From assembly GCA_950106755.1 (NCBI GenBank), contig OX467082.1, forward strand, positions 30,194,001-30,258,000: a stretch of 64,000 nucleotides of DNA. Direction: 5' to 3'. The notes beneath the pieces are model-generated. The model did not search any database. It was not told where the DNA came from and saw only the letters and a list, made by a program, of their open reading frames with translations. Positions 33,774 to 45,690 of this stretch are shown in pieces. A program made the translations under genes and the position numbers. Every line of letters starts with the position of its first letter. The first letter of the stretch is position 1. The DNA comes from Climacium dendroides. Taxonomy: Eukaryota > Streptophyta > Bryopsida > Hypnales > Climaciaceae.

Positions 33774-35074
33774 TTACTTTGGGGTTGGTATATAATATTG
33801 GAAGAAGCATAAAATTTTGTATTTTTTAATGAAGAGGCGCATGTAAATTTTTTTTTTACATTTCAATATCAAAACTTCATGATAGGATGATATATTATTT
33901 TTCTCCACAAATTTAGTTTCTTGAACAATGTATTGATTTTCCTCAAATAATACGACTGGTTGGTCTTTCAAAGTATCCTTCATTTTCTTTTGATTTTAAA
34001 ACACTTTTATAAAGGTTAAACATTCTTTTAATGGTGATTCATTATTAAGTCTAATATTTTCACCATTTACTTTGGCATTATTTACATTGAGAAGTGTCTC
34101 ACATTGTTCTTTTAAGGATATATTTTCTTGCACCAAAAGGTCATTCTCCCTTATATAATTAGCTTGTTGATCATTAAGCAAATTCATCTTGGTTTCAAGC
34201 TTCTTCAGTTCATCTTCAAGGCATTTAGCATGTGTAAATTCTTGATCCCTCTCACTCAATGCATTGAATAGATTATTTTGTAATGATAAAATCTGGGCGT
34301 TCATGCAATTATCTATTTTTTTAGAAAGAAAGAATTTGTCTTCTATTAGTGATGCAACTTCTAAAATGAAGTTTTCATTCTTTTTAATAAGAGTCCTATT
34401 TTCTTGTATTAATGTAGTATTTTGTTTATTAAGCACAATTTGTTGTTCATATTGCATTTGTATTTTTTCTTCAAGCTCTTGAATCTTTTATTTTAGTATC
34501 ACTTGTGAGGCAAAAAATTCTCCTTGTCTCTTAAAATGATAGCAAAGTCTTTCAACACAATAGACAACTTACTCTTGATTGCATCAACTACATTATTTTT
34601 TTGATCAATAAGGTGATTAGTAATAGATAAAGTCTCCTTTAAGGATGAAATTTTGGTACAAAGAATCTTATGTTTTTGCTTCATAGCCTCTAGTAAAGCA
34701 TGTAAAGCATTATTTTCTTTAGACAATTTTTCTTGTTTTCTATCATTACCATCAACTTTCACTTCAATATCATGAAGTTGTTGCTTTAAATTTTTCTTTT
34801 CATTATTAGCTTCATCTAGTCTAGTTGTCAAACACTTCATATCATATTGAGCTTTGCATAAATTTTTGTATTCTTCCCTACCACAGTCAAAATGTATACG
34901 AATTGCTTCTTCAAGGTCTCTAATTTCTAAGTCTTTATCTTGAAGTTGATTTAATAAGCTCTCTTTAGATTGATGAGAATAATAAATTTGACTTCCATAA
35001 TTATTGCTTGCATTAAAAATTCTTTCCTTCCTAGAATTATATCTAGAAATAAAAAATTTCATTTCTATATCCAC
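33774..35074 (-). pseudogene. Broken coiled-coil frame of the old element
   Basis: Three consecutive minus-strand frames (35074-34499, 34457-33996, 33983-33774) read as one protein of about 420 residues interrupted by a frameshift and stops. The first two pieces are almost entirely heptad-like coiled coil, rich in K, E, N, Q and L (for example KNLKQQLHDIE and NDLLVQENISLKEQ). I see no capsid, zinc-knuckle or enzymatic motif. It lies just downstream of the PBS, where gag would be, so a gag-related or captured coiled-coil protein is possible. Confidence 0.6.
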
Positions 35075-35146
35075 TCAAAACTGCATAATTTGATTCTACA
35101 AAATGATAATTTTAACCAAATATCTCAAAACTATCCATCTTAAAAT

Positions 35147-35164
35147 TCCTCGACAACGATGCCA
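35147..35164 (-). other. Primer binding site of the old element
   Basis: The minus strand reads TGGCATCGTTGTCGAGGA beginning two bases after the LTR. It resembles the tRNA-Asp-type PBS of plant gypsy elements with several C-to-T or G-to-A changes, as expected from deamination decay. Confidence 0.7.
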
Positions 35165-35166
35165 AA

Positions 35167-35845
35167 TGTCGAGCCAAAAAGTACCCCCCCACATGGGATT
35201 GTCACTTTTATTATAGTATAGTGGCAAAAGTTCGTTCACAGATAATTTTGTAATGGAATAGGAATACAATGAATAAAACACAAATTATAAATCCAATTGT
35301 TAGCTAAATCAAATCATATACAAGTATGGACACAAGTCACACAACTTCAACTTCAATCTACAACCGAGAACTCACTTATCCAATCTTTGGGATTTTGCTA
35401 ATTACACACAACAAATAATTGCCCAATCATTGGGACTTTAAACTTCAATAATACACATACAAACATGTCCAATCTTTGGAACTTACACCTACAATTAAAA
35501 AATACACTTAAAGCTTATTATTACTCAAGAAAGTATTCTCTAACAAGTACACATGAATTCTTAAGCTACATACACATACACACACACCAAAAACAATGAG
35601 AGCCCCAAAAGAGAGAGAAAAAGAAAAGAAAAATTCTCCTTATATCTACAGTGACGACCATTAGTCTCCTAGAGTCAGCTAAACAAATTGTCACCTTTTA
35701 GATCTTGAGCTACTCACATTATTTTGGATCCCTAAACAAATTGCTTTCACATTCACTCACCATTAGAGGAACTAACTATGATCTAAGTTGTTTTCCCACT
35801 ACAAAAGACAATTTGTTAAAGTATAGAAAAACTAGGTATACTAGA
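35167..35845 (-). repeat. 5' LTR of the old element
   Basis: It matches 19592-20262 with several percent divergence. Its outer end reads CTAGA where the partner has CTACA, so the terminal CA has decayed. The 5-bp target duplication confirms the boundary. Confidence 0.88.
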
Positions 35846-35850
35846 GTGTT

Positions 35851-36209
35851 TAAGCAAAATTTGCCTTCCATGCAATAAACAACTGTTTGATGAGTAGTAA
35901 TTCCATGTGATTCAAATTGCAAAATAAAATATTCCACCTTCAAGAGTTTAGCAATTTCGACCAATGTGTCCCTACCAAGCTTACAACTTTGTTAGCAGTC
36001 CTAGGTCATAGAACATTTTTTAATTCCAGAATGGTGAGAATCATTCAATTTGAAAATTCCCCTTAGAAGTTATCGCTGGATGAAGTTTTGACTTAAAATT
36101 GCTCATTTAAACCTCATCTGTTGATTTCTATTGATTTTTAGATCCAAATTGATTATTGACCTTGAATGTGATTCAAAATAAAATTCTAGTGTCAAAATTC
36201 TAAGTTTGA
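35851..36209. other. AT-rich stretch after the old element, no gene
   Basis: It is not seen in copy 2, where the sequence passes directly from a minisatellite unit to the matching block at about 59005. Confidence 0.5.
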
Positions 36210-37257
36210 CCTAGATTGGATGAGTATTCACCACTTTCATCCAATTTTGAGACTAAACTTCATCCTATGTTATCTTCCTTGTTTAAATTAGATTTTCTAA
36301 TTAGAAATAAGATTTTGAATCTTCTAAGTATCTTCTAATTGTTGCTTAATTCAAGTTATTCTTTAGTTGTTTCCAAAATATTCTAATTAGCTATCTACTT
36401 AATCACTTAATGTTTAAAGGCTCTGGACTTCTTTTGATCAATAATTATTTTCATATTATTCAATATTTTTTCATTGTTGACCATAAAATGACCTATCCAT
36501 ATTGCTAAGACACTTAAAGTTTGGATGTTCCAATCGAAAGTTAATGACAAATAAAGTTTGACCACTAATTGACACTTTAAAACTTCATCTACTCATTTCT
36601 ATCACTCTACAATTCTAAATTAACTTTTCTCTTAAATTTTGACATTTGAATTTAATATATAATCTATTTTTTTCCATTTGATCTCACTTGGATGATTTTT
36701 CTAATTTCATCCATTTAAACTACCAATCTTCATCTGTGGATATTTTTTTTGTTTTTTAAAATCGATATTCTAATTTTAATCTATTTTTTAAAAGCTTAAA
36801 AACGATTTATAAGAACTTGAATTTAAGCTTATAGTTTTAAATGAGTCTTTAGGTTTGAATTGAGAATGTAAATCCTATTTTGCAATATTTAGAAGTTCAT
36901 GTAGAAGAAGACTAAGAATCAATTTGGAATTCAATCCTTTTAGTTTTCAAATTTTTTCAAGGAGACAATTCAATAGGATGTTAATATAATTCCAACCGGG
37001 TTCAAACACCAAAAAAGGGAATATTCTTTCAAATAGGATATTTGTTAATTTTTCATGTCACATGCTAATTATAAAATTTATTCCCTCTACTTTTAAAGGC
37101 TACAAAGGATTAGAATCTCCCAAATTGCACTTTTAAATCTTAAATTTTTTATTTCTTTAGCTTTTCTTGCATTTTCATCCCTCTTTAACTTTCTCCTTTA
37201 CTTTTTTTTAAACTTTCTTCAAATAAGCTTTAATAGCAATCATCTTTTGACTGAATC

Positions 37258-37459
37258 GGTCTTCACAACAAATGACAATGCAACAAGATACTCTAAATTG
37301 GCTTGATATGACCTCCGCTCCAACTGGTCTTCACAACATACAACAATACAACATGATACTGTGAATTGACTTAATATGACCTCCACTCCAACTGGTCTTT
37401 CTAGCAAATGACAATACAGCATGATACTTTGAATTAGCTTGATATGACCTTCGCTTCAA
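37258..37459 (+). repeat. ~68-bp tandem repeat, three units
   Basis: Units begin with GGTCTTCACAAC or a variant at 37258, 37325 and 37394 and include 'gcttgatatgacctccgctcc'-like ends. The matching site in copy 2 has two units. Confidence 0.85.
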
Positions 37460-38079
37460 CACAACTAGCAACAACTTGATTTACTATGATTTTTTCAAAT
37501 ACTATTCACCAACTTAGGATTTGACCCCTCTTTCATTTAGATATATATAGTCTTGCTTACAACTACACAATTTGATAAAATCTCTAAAACTCATACTTAA
37601 TAGACAACTTATTCAAATCTCCCCACTCAGCAAATTTGCTTCTTATAATTTCCATCAACTCTCTCTTAACAATCCTAATTGGTTTATAACAAAAAAAATT
37701 CAAAATAATATGCACTCAAATCTTTCCATTTGGTATGAAAAATATCAACTAAATCAGTCTCGATATACATTCATTTATCTCCAACTTGGAATTAATCTCT
37801 TCATTCAACTAATCAAATCATACAAATTTAAGATCATGCAAAATTATTCAAATTCTACCAAAACAAATTATCCTATTTGGAACTTATAGATGCTCTTCCA
37901 CATCTGACTTGACACATACTTGACACAATTATACTCAACATTATACTAAACAGATTGATTTCACAACAATCCAATTAGGTGGATTTCTTTCCAAGGTGCT
38001 ACAAATACACACATGCATTGACTACAACAACATTAAATAAAACCTATTAAGAAGCTAGATTCGCATTGGGCTCTCTCAA

Positions 38080-38378
38080 CAATGGCTTAGTGTGTGTTTT
38101 TTTGGCAATTTGGTGCAGAATTGCACCAAATTTTTGGCCTGGCACCATGCCTATAGAAAAAAAACATGAAAAAAATCTTATAAATCACTAAAAAACTTCA
38201 AATTCAAAAAAATCTTAGATGAAATCACCAAATTGTGGATGAAAATAGACCTATGGATATGTGATATATACTAATGTAATGTTTTCTATTCATTATGTGG
38301 ATGAATGTTGAAATTTGGAGCACCAGTATTACATTTAGCAACGCCACTATGTCACTTTATAGAAAATGGAAAAAAACC
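38080..38378. other. ~300-bp insertion relative to copy 2, with a perfect hairpin
   Basis: Sequence on both sides aligns with about 62360 and the inside does not. It contains AATTTGGTGCA and its exact inverse around GAAT at 38116-38141. Clear terminal repeats were not found, so the type of insertion is unknown. Confidence 0.55.
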
Positions 38379-39339
38379 CTGCAGTGGGTAGCCTATTCGG
38401 CCAAATTCTCTAACCTAATAGGAAGTTAAGCAACCATTAAGCAACATGCCAACTGACTCAACTAACAACCAACTAGAAAAAAAAAATCCATCCCACTCCA
38501 ACTAATCCATACACATCTAAATATCAACACACAAAAAGGCTAAACCACCAATTTGAAAAATGAGGTACAAAATGAACTAAACACACTCCAATTTGGTCAA
38601 ACACAATGTCAAAAACATCAACTAGCCTCAAAAATTGAAAAAATAACCAAATTTGGTTCATCACTAATTACTACAATTAAAACCAAAGGAAATAAGGGAA
38701 ATGGCCCGATTGAGCACATACCTTGGAGTTGTCTTCTACCAAGAGTTGCTCGGAAAATGCCTCAAACCCCATTACTTTCCATCCTTGTTGAAATATTATA
38801 GTTTTTTTGCAACTTATTTTCTTTTTTGTTTACCACGTATTTAAAGAGTTTACAATAGGAACGACAACTCTATCTAAGCCCTCCTTCTAATGGTTATCTG
38901 CCTTGATTTTTTTTTCTTTCATTGTAGTGTTTGCAAAGGCAACTAGTTGACCAACATAATAATTTTTCCCTAATTGAATGACTAAGAGAACTAATATCTC
39001 CTAGGTTAGTTATGTCTCTAAAAGTATTCTAATAGCTTTCTAAAGGCAATGATCCTTCTTTTGGATTGTATTCTTGGCCTAAAAGTCAATGACAAAAATG
39101 AATTATTTAATGTTGCATAGTCAAAGCTAGTCCATGATTTGTTGTTTCTAAATTCTATCTCTCTAATCCTATCTTCTCCTCGTATTTTCAATCATGTGTA
39201 TCCACAACTTCTCTTTTCACTTCCCTTAACATATCCCACATACACTTGTTTATTCCTCCATCTTCTCTATCCTTTTATTTTTCCTTGAGTTGTATTATGA
39301 TATAATAATATTGCCACTTCTACTTCTAGCTTGTTTTGG

Positions 39340-39880
39340 AATCATTTTTTAACTCCTAAAGACCAAGCTTTACTTTGGGGCAACAAAGAAATTTTGGGCA
39401 CCTCATTAAGAATAGAATTTTCATTTTTTTTTCTAAATGTTCACACAACATGTGCCCAAAGAATAGCTTAAAGGTACAACAATTTTCACAACTTTTGACT
39501 ACATGGTAACTAAAAAGTTCTTACATGATATGTAGTTTTTGTTGTATCCTAGGTAGCTCAAAAAATGACTTTCTTAAGAAATAGAAATTTCCTAGATTTG
39601 TATTTACATAGAAATATTTGAATCATTCCATTTTGATTAAGAAGTTGAAAGTTGTGAGGCATTTCAAGTTGCAAGATGTTATGGAATCTCTACTCTAAAA
39701 TAAATTTGAAGTTTTTTTCTTAATTCAATTTTCAATATTTAAAAAATATATAAAGTCATTAGATGTTGGTGTTTATTCCAACATTACAACCATTTGGATT
39801 GGAATTTTTTAATTTTTGAAATCACAAACGGGTTTTAGTAGATGAAACTTACATTGATTTACCAACCTTTCTTAGCCCAA
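39340..39880 (+). repeat. R1 dispersed repeat
   Basis: It contains CCTAAAGACCAAGCTT, 'acaatgtgcccaaagaa'-like words, 'ggtacaacaattttcacaa', 'acatgatatgtagttt' and 'gttgtgaggcatttcaagtt'. It is closest to 63320-63990. Confidence 0.7.
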
Positions 39881-42800
39881 AGTGTATTGAAAAAACGTAT
39901 TCTACTATATATAAATAAGATCTAAAATTCTACTTTGAACACAATTCCTATGTTTTGACAATGAATAGCCAAGCTCTCATCTTCAAATTAATTCATATTC
40001 TTTGAGAATTCATGATGGACAATGAATTTTTCTATAAAAACAACTTCTTCATCCTTCAATCTCACTAAATCTCAATGAATTCATTCTTTCATTATGCCAT
40101 CAATATATTTCTTGATGGTACCGGTGGTTTAATGATAGATAGATAATTGACTCAATGGATTGTTAATGGATACTCTATCATCTTGTATATTTAATTAATT
40201 TATGCTAATGTGGCTATCAGTGTACAAGAATTTCCTCGTCTAATGTGGTAGTTTTTACTACATCAAATTTGTTCCCGCAACATCTACCAACAAAGATGAG
40301 CATACAAAAACATCTTCAAAACTTGTAGTCTTCTAATGACCTCAGAAAACATCTAATTTATTGCAATCTAATGTATTGTGTAGTTTGAAGTGTTTAGTTT
40401 GAAGTGTAGCAAGCAACCAAATCATAGAAAACATGGTTGAATTGATGTCTAAGTGAAATCATAATTCTAGGAGGCATAATGTAATTGTTAAAAATTTGCA
40501 CAATTGATTTGAGAAGAAATAAAAAACCATAAGTAGATAGAGGCCAATACTGCTCCCAAAAAATCCATTGTTGTGTCCAAATATAGCCAAATACGTTGTA
40601 CGAATTACTAACCAATGCTAGGCAATGACTTAAAAGTGCCCTAGTAGTTGCTACAAGTCTATTAAGGGGAGACTATGTTTAAAACACGCTTGTTGCCTCT
40701 TCATAAGCTAATTATGGAATTCCGTATAGATCTACCCAAATTTGTCACCTTTGATATGTATTGCTACTTAATTTTGAAACCCTACACTACATTTATTGCA
40801 TTTATAATTATATTGAAAAAAATATTCACTCTTAGAGAAAAAAATTGTTTTATTTTCCATTCTCCCTCATCCCTATGTTTGCACACATTGAGCTCAATTT
40901 CTCAACAAATTTCCCAAACCCTTTAGGCTGAAATACTTAAGTTTTCATAAATCACGGAATTGGTCTTTTATAACCTCCTTCATTGCTTCATCACATTAAT
41001 TTAACCCTAGAAGACCTTAAAGTCTTTTGCAGTTGTATAGTACATTATGAATATGGTAGCATGTGATTAGAAAACATTGACCAAATATTGTTTAGTACAA
41101 AGTAAATAAATGATCATGGTAGTATGTAAATAACAATGTATCACAATTCATATAAAAAACCATAATTGAAGAGTTATAAGGCTAAATACGGGTCATATAG
41201 ACGGACCCCAGGAGCCTTTCAATGGTTAATTAGTGACAAGTCACACCAGAGTCTGCTTAAGAGCTTGTTTTTTTCTTGATGCGATTCTAGAAGTAAACTA
41301 AACACAGCTTTCAGTTCAGTGAGTCCTGCTCTGCAAGTTAGTTTACAGTTGGGCCAAAGTTGGCCTTGATCTAAGCTTATAATTATCTCTTAGATTATGA
41401 TTACTGTCTCTTCAATTTCTTGAGGACTACCTTCCCAAGAGACCATTCATTTGCCCCTCTTTTTGAGCTGCCTGTTTTAAAATTGTTAGTTATATTAAGC
41501 ATACAAATTATTTCTAAAAAAATAGACTGCCTTCTAAATCCAATGGTGGTAAATTCATCAAATTTTGAGTTGAAATTTGCCTCGTGGAATTTTTCAAAGT
41601 GAAGTGGTGTATTGTAGTTTACAACTTGTTATTTGGGATTTGGTGTGGGCATGAATTAAATCATCAAACATTCAATGTGATTCTTGCCCACCTCAAAGCA
41701 AGTCAAATCAACTTTGAAAATGTTAGGTCCAAGGGGTACTTGTAAGGAGAAGACAAGTGTCTTATTGGCAAGCATCACCATGAATTGAAAAGTGACTTCA
41801 AATGTTGTGAAAGTTTACATGTATATTCTCAACTCTCTTATCTTTCCTTAGTGAGCACAAAAAGGCATCATTTCAAAATAACCTCACAAAGATATGCTTC
41901 TTGTATTTCCATGGCCCAAATAAAACTTCAACGCAATTTGGGCATTTAGGGGTTAAATATCTCCTAAATTATGCAGTCAAATAATCTGAAATTTTTTGAG
42001 GTGCTCACTCTCAATGTGAACTTCAAGATCCTATAGCTACATTCTATCTAATCTCAAGAAAAAAAATGAGCAATCAAATTGCTCAAGTTCTTGGAAGTTT
42101 TGGCCCATTTTGAAAGTACATCCCCCTTGGGTCATTAGAAGTTAACTCCTTAGCGCTTTGATGTTCAATTTTTGGACAACAAACAGATTCAAGCTCACCT
42201 TTCTTTCTCATTATTGTTAAGATGAAAGTCATCCTATTTTGTGGAGATACTTTGTGGAGATACTTTATCAATTTGTTGTCCTATCTAATGATTGGATTTG
42301 GTAATACTAGAATACATATTTTTCTATAATTACAAATGTGGTAGTATATCAAGTGTGTTTGCCAAGCCAAAATTCCATTGACTCTAGTTCAAAACCTGAA
42401 TTTGTAAAAATGAGGTCACTAGAAGAAATATAAGTCACAAGAAGGTTGTTTTAGGATTGTTCCCCAAATTGTGAATCAATGAATTGTTGGTCAAAATATT
42501 AAATAATTAAAAGATAATTAATTTTTTTAATGATTATTTAAAAAATTTCAAACGTCAACTAAATAATATTATCTATCTTGGCAATGTCCATGTTATGTCA
42601 TCAACCTACGTATGCTCCAGATATTTAACCACAATGGGGCTCCCAACCTTGAGAACATGTAGAGAACTTGTGGCCCTCTTGAAGTTTTATTTTCTTTCAA
42701 ATGTCATAGATTTAAAGAACACAAAAATTTCAAAAAATTACCATGTCAAGAGAACCTCATTTCAAATCCATTCCAACAAATTTTACTCAAAAAAGATAAC

Positions 42801-44750
42801 ATTTTGCTTGTAATTGAATTTAGAAGGAATTTTGAAAATTTCCTTTTTAAATTTACAAAAAATATATTGATTATAGCATTGGTGAATCTAACCATACAAA
42901 TGGAATTTTAAATTCAAAATCTACAATATTTATTTGTATACTAGCGGTTGGCGCTTACTATGCTACGCATTCATCATTAGAATTTTATAAGAATTTTTAT
43001 GTATTAGATAGAATGTAGAATAAATTTTTTAATAAACCTTCAAATAAAAATGACTAAAATCTTTGTATAATTTTTTTTATAACTAAGCATATATTGAAAT
43101 GTACAATAGAAATTTATTGAATGATGAATGAAACATATGCAATGGTAAATACTATAAAAGATACACATACATTAGAAATTTGATCCATTGTTACCAAAAA
43201 TGGCAACCCAAATTGAAGAATTGAAAAGAAAAACTTATAAATCTCAAAAACTTTGTGAACAATTTAATTGTTGTGGAATCCAAAATAGCTTCAATTAAAT
43301 AAATTTCTCAAAATCATTTGGTAGTAGCAATAGAAAATTGAAATCATAAACGTTCAAAGCTCACAAAAGCACAAAATCATAGAAGTACAAAGAAGCGTAA
43401 AGCCAAGAGAAGCAATGGATTTGCTACCTCTATAATATCATCTTATGGATCCTCTTTAATATCACCTTAATTGCAACAACTATATTATTTATATAATATC
43501 ACCCTTTGTAAAAAATGATATTATAGAAGTGATTGCAAATTGCTACTTTATTTCTGTAATATCACATTGTGTGAAAATACAATTTCTATGTATGCATGAT
43601 TGAAAATATTTTTACAAAATATTTAAAATAATTGGAAATCAATCCATTGAAAATACTTTGATATTTTTTGCACACAAATGTCATTGAAATTTTTAATTTT
43701 GACCTTAAAAAAGTAAAGATTCACTTTGTATAGTATGCATGGAATTAATTGTGGAAAATATTGCCTATTGGATATTTAGAATATAACAATATTGGATGAT
43801 CAACATATAGGCAATAAATACATCTTTTAGAAAAGAAAAATTATAAGAAGATGAAGAATTATTTTTCTCCCACTCCAAAATACTGTATTGGAATCTAAGG
43901 CAACTAAATTATTTTTTAATCAAAAAAATTGAAAATTATAAATTCTCTAGAATTTGTACTCATTTTCAAACAAAAAGAGTAGAAAGCCAAAACTAACCAA
44001 ATTGGATCCTACAAAATATTTAAAAATTTATATATGAGTTAGTTTTTAAAATTGAATGCCCCATATTATTAGCATATTATTTGGAGCATCCTTAAAATTT
44101 TGGACTCATTCTAATTATTTTGTATTCTTAATCACATTAGATTAAAATTTGTACTTATATAATTGCTAAGAATGAATATTTGGATTTTATTTCTCTAAGT
44201 ACAATTTTTTTGCTCAAACCAAAGACTAGAAATTTTGAAGAAAATATTTTTTTCCATCCCCACTATTCCTTTCATTGTAGAAAAATGATATTTGTTCCAT
44301 TTTTTCATAAGAGTACATTTCTTAAATAAAATTTTAAATACTTCTTACATTGAAATTTTGAAAATTGGAAATTGCAACAAGTATGTCAACTTATTATTCT
44401 ACAAGATTCAACTTTACAAAACATTGAGATTTGTTTCATTCTATTGAGAATTGGCCATTGAAAATTTGAGGACAAATTGTGTTGTCTTAGCTTTTGAGGA
44501 GTTAACCTGCAACACCATAGTAGACTAAAAGTGTCTAATGGATGATAGAGTCTCTTTCTATATAAGACAAAAGTGGAGACAATTTGATCTCCAATAAGTG
44601 TTCTTGTTTTTTATAAGCACATTCATACAATACTTCAAAAGATAAATTCTATAGTGACTACCCTGACATTGTAAGGTTAATCATTGATGAATTGTTTATG
44701 AAAAATAGCACTAGTACAATAGGAGTTTCTAAAAGTGCACACGCTGTAAA
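39881..44750. other. AT-rich stretch without a recognisable gene
   Basis: Only short frames occur. A 10-bp perfect hairpin (TATAATATCA and its inverse) lies near 43494-43528 among repeated 'ataatatca' words. No RNA gene or complete element could be supported. Confidence 0.5.
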
Positions 44751-44751
44751 A

Positions 44752-44853
44752 ACGCCCACTTCCTCAAATGTACGCTATATGTACATGTTTTTTTTTTTGT
44801 AGCCTTTAGCAATGTACAAACAATGTACATTTTGGAGGTGGGCAATTTTAGAG
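44752..44853. repeat. Imperfect inverted-repeat hairpin (~100 bp)
   Basis: GCCCACTTCCTCAAATGTAC and, about 60 bp later, GTACATTTTGGAGGTGGGC are inverted copies with few mismatches. Further GTACA/TGTAC words lie between. It could be a very small foldback element. Confidence 0.7.
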
Positions 44854-44999
44854 CCCTATGTCATTTCTACTTCAAAATTTCATAACTAATTCTACAAATA
44901 TGACATGACTAGAGTTAAATGTCAATGCCACTTGTCTTTCAAGGAAAATTTATTGAAAAATATTTCAATTAATATTTCAAGAAGCTTCACCTCTCCAAA

Positions 45000-45120
45000 A
45001 TTAGTCAACAAAAAAGGATTCCCTGCAAGAAATAAGGCAATCTCAACAATACAGTAGATATTGTGACAATGCACATTGCCAGCGTCATAGCTCAAAACTC
45101 CACAACATTGCTGAATCTAA
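45000..45120 (-). pseudogene. Degraded remnant of the 195-residue gene (copy 2)
   Basis: It aligns with 4055-4205, the transit-peptide coding part, through words such as 'ccctgcaaga', 'ctcaacaata/gcaca', 'cattgcca', 'catag' and 'aaactccacaac'. Many substitutions and the loss of everything 3' of it mean no protein can be made. It marks the start of recognisable copy 2. Confidence 0.75.
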
Positions 45121-45394
45121 TTAGTAGTTGACCAGCTAGAAAAGGTTGTAAGGTATTGATAACTATCTTAATTTCATCCAAATAATCTATTGAACATTGT
45201 TCCAATTGTGTTGTATCTTGTTGGAAATTAAAAGAAAATTCTAAAATCTGTTCTCATGCAATGTTTGGACTTTGTGCAAATAAATTTTAAAGTGCTACTA
45301 TAAATTTTAAAGTGCTACAAAAATAGGTGCAGCCAAAAGCAAACCTTGTCTCACTTTAATAGAATTGTGATATATTAGGCAATAATTTGTAGGG

Positions 45395-45690
45395 GTTAAA
45401 ATTAGATGTAGTTAGTTTAGTATCTTTATGGATTGAAGATATTGGTTGGAAAACCTTAAATTCAACCAATATCTTTCTATATTTAAAATATTGTCATAAG
45501 GATCTTGAGTTCACAATTAGATGTAGTTAGTTCAATAACTTTATAAATCAAAGATATTGGTTATTCAAAATACCCTAATAAAGATCCCCGGATCATGATT
45601 AACTAGAGTTAGTTTAGTACCTTTATGAATTGAAGATACCTATTGGAACACATCCTATATTTAAAATATTCCACTAAGGATTTCAAGGAC
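45395..45690 (+). repeat. Degenerate ~115-bp tandem repeats (copy 2)
   Basis: Three units share 'agatgtagttagtt(t/c)agta', 'gaagata' and 'taaggat'. They correspond to 4823-5225 but are more diverged. Confidence 0.65.

Larger units (their letters stand above)
19592..35845 (-). mobile_element. Old LTR retrotransposon lacking pol, split by a nested gypsy insertion
   Basis: The LTRs are 19592-20262 and 35167-35845, diverged by several percent and small indels. The flanks GTGTT (19587-19591) and GTGTT (35846-35850) form a perfect 5-bp target duplication. The PBS next to the right LTR and the PPT next to the left LTR both show minus-strand orientation. Without the nested element the internal part is only about 4.35 kb. 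It contains a broken coiled-coil frame and non-coding DNA. I see no protease, RT or integrase, so it fits a large non-autonomous derivative (LARD-like). Confidence 0.88.
36210..39880 (+). repeat. Segmental duplication, copy 1, second block
   Basis: It matches 59005-63990 in order and orientation, starting at 'cctagatt...catccaattttgagactaaacttcatcc'. Copy 2 carries extra insertions (59164-60316, about 60632-61000 and the 61793 hairpin). This block has about 300 bp extra at 38080-38378. Its content is AT-rich, CCAATTGG-like words and an R1 repeat at the end. No gene is seen. Confidence 0.88.

Noticed and set aside
42930..42970. CG-bearing words near 'gcggttggcgcttactatgctacgc' as a Helitron end
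   Set aside because: I see no TC start, CTRR end or 3' hairpin in a consistent arrangement, so there is not enough to call an element.
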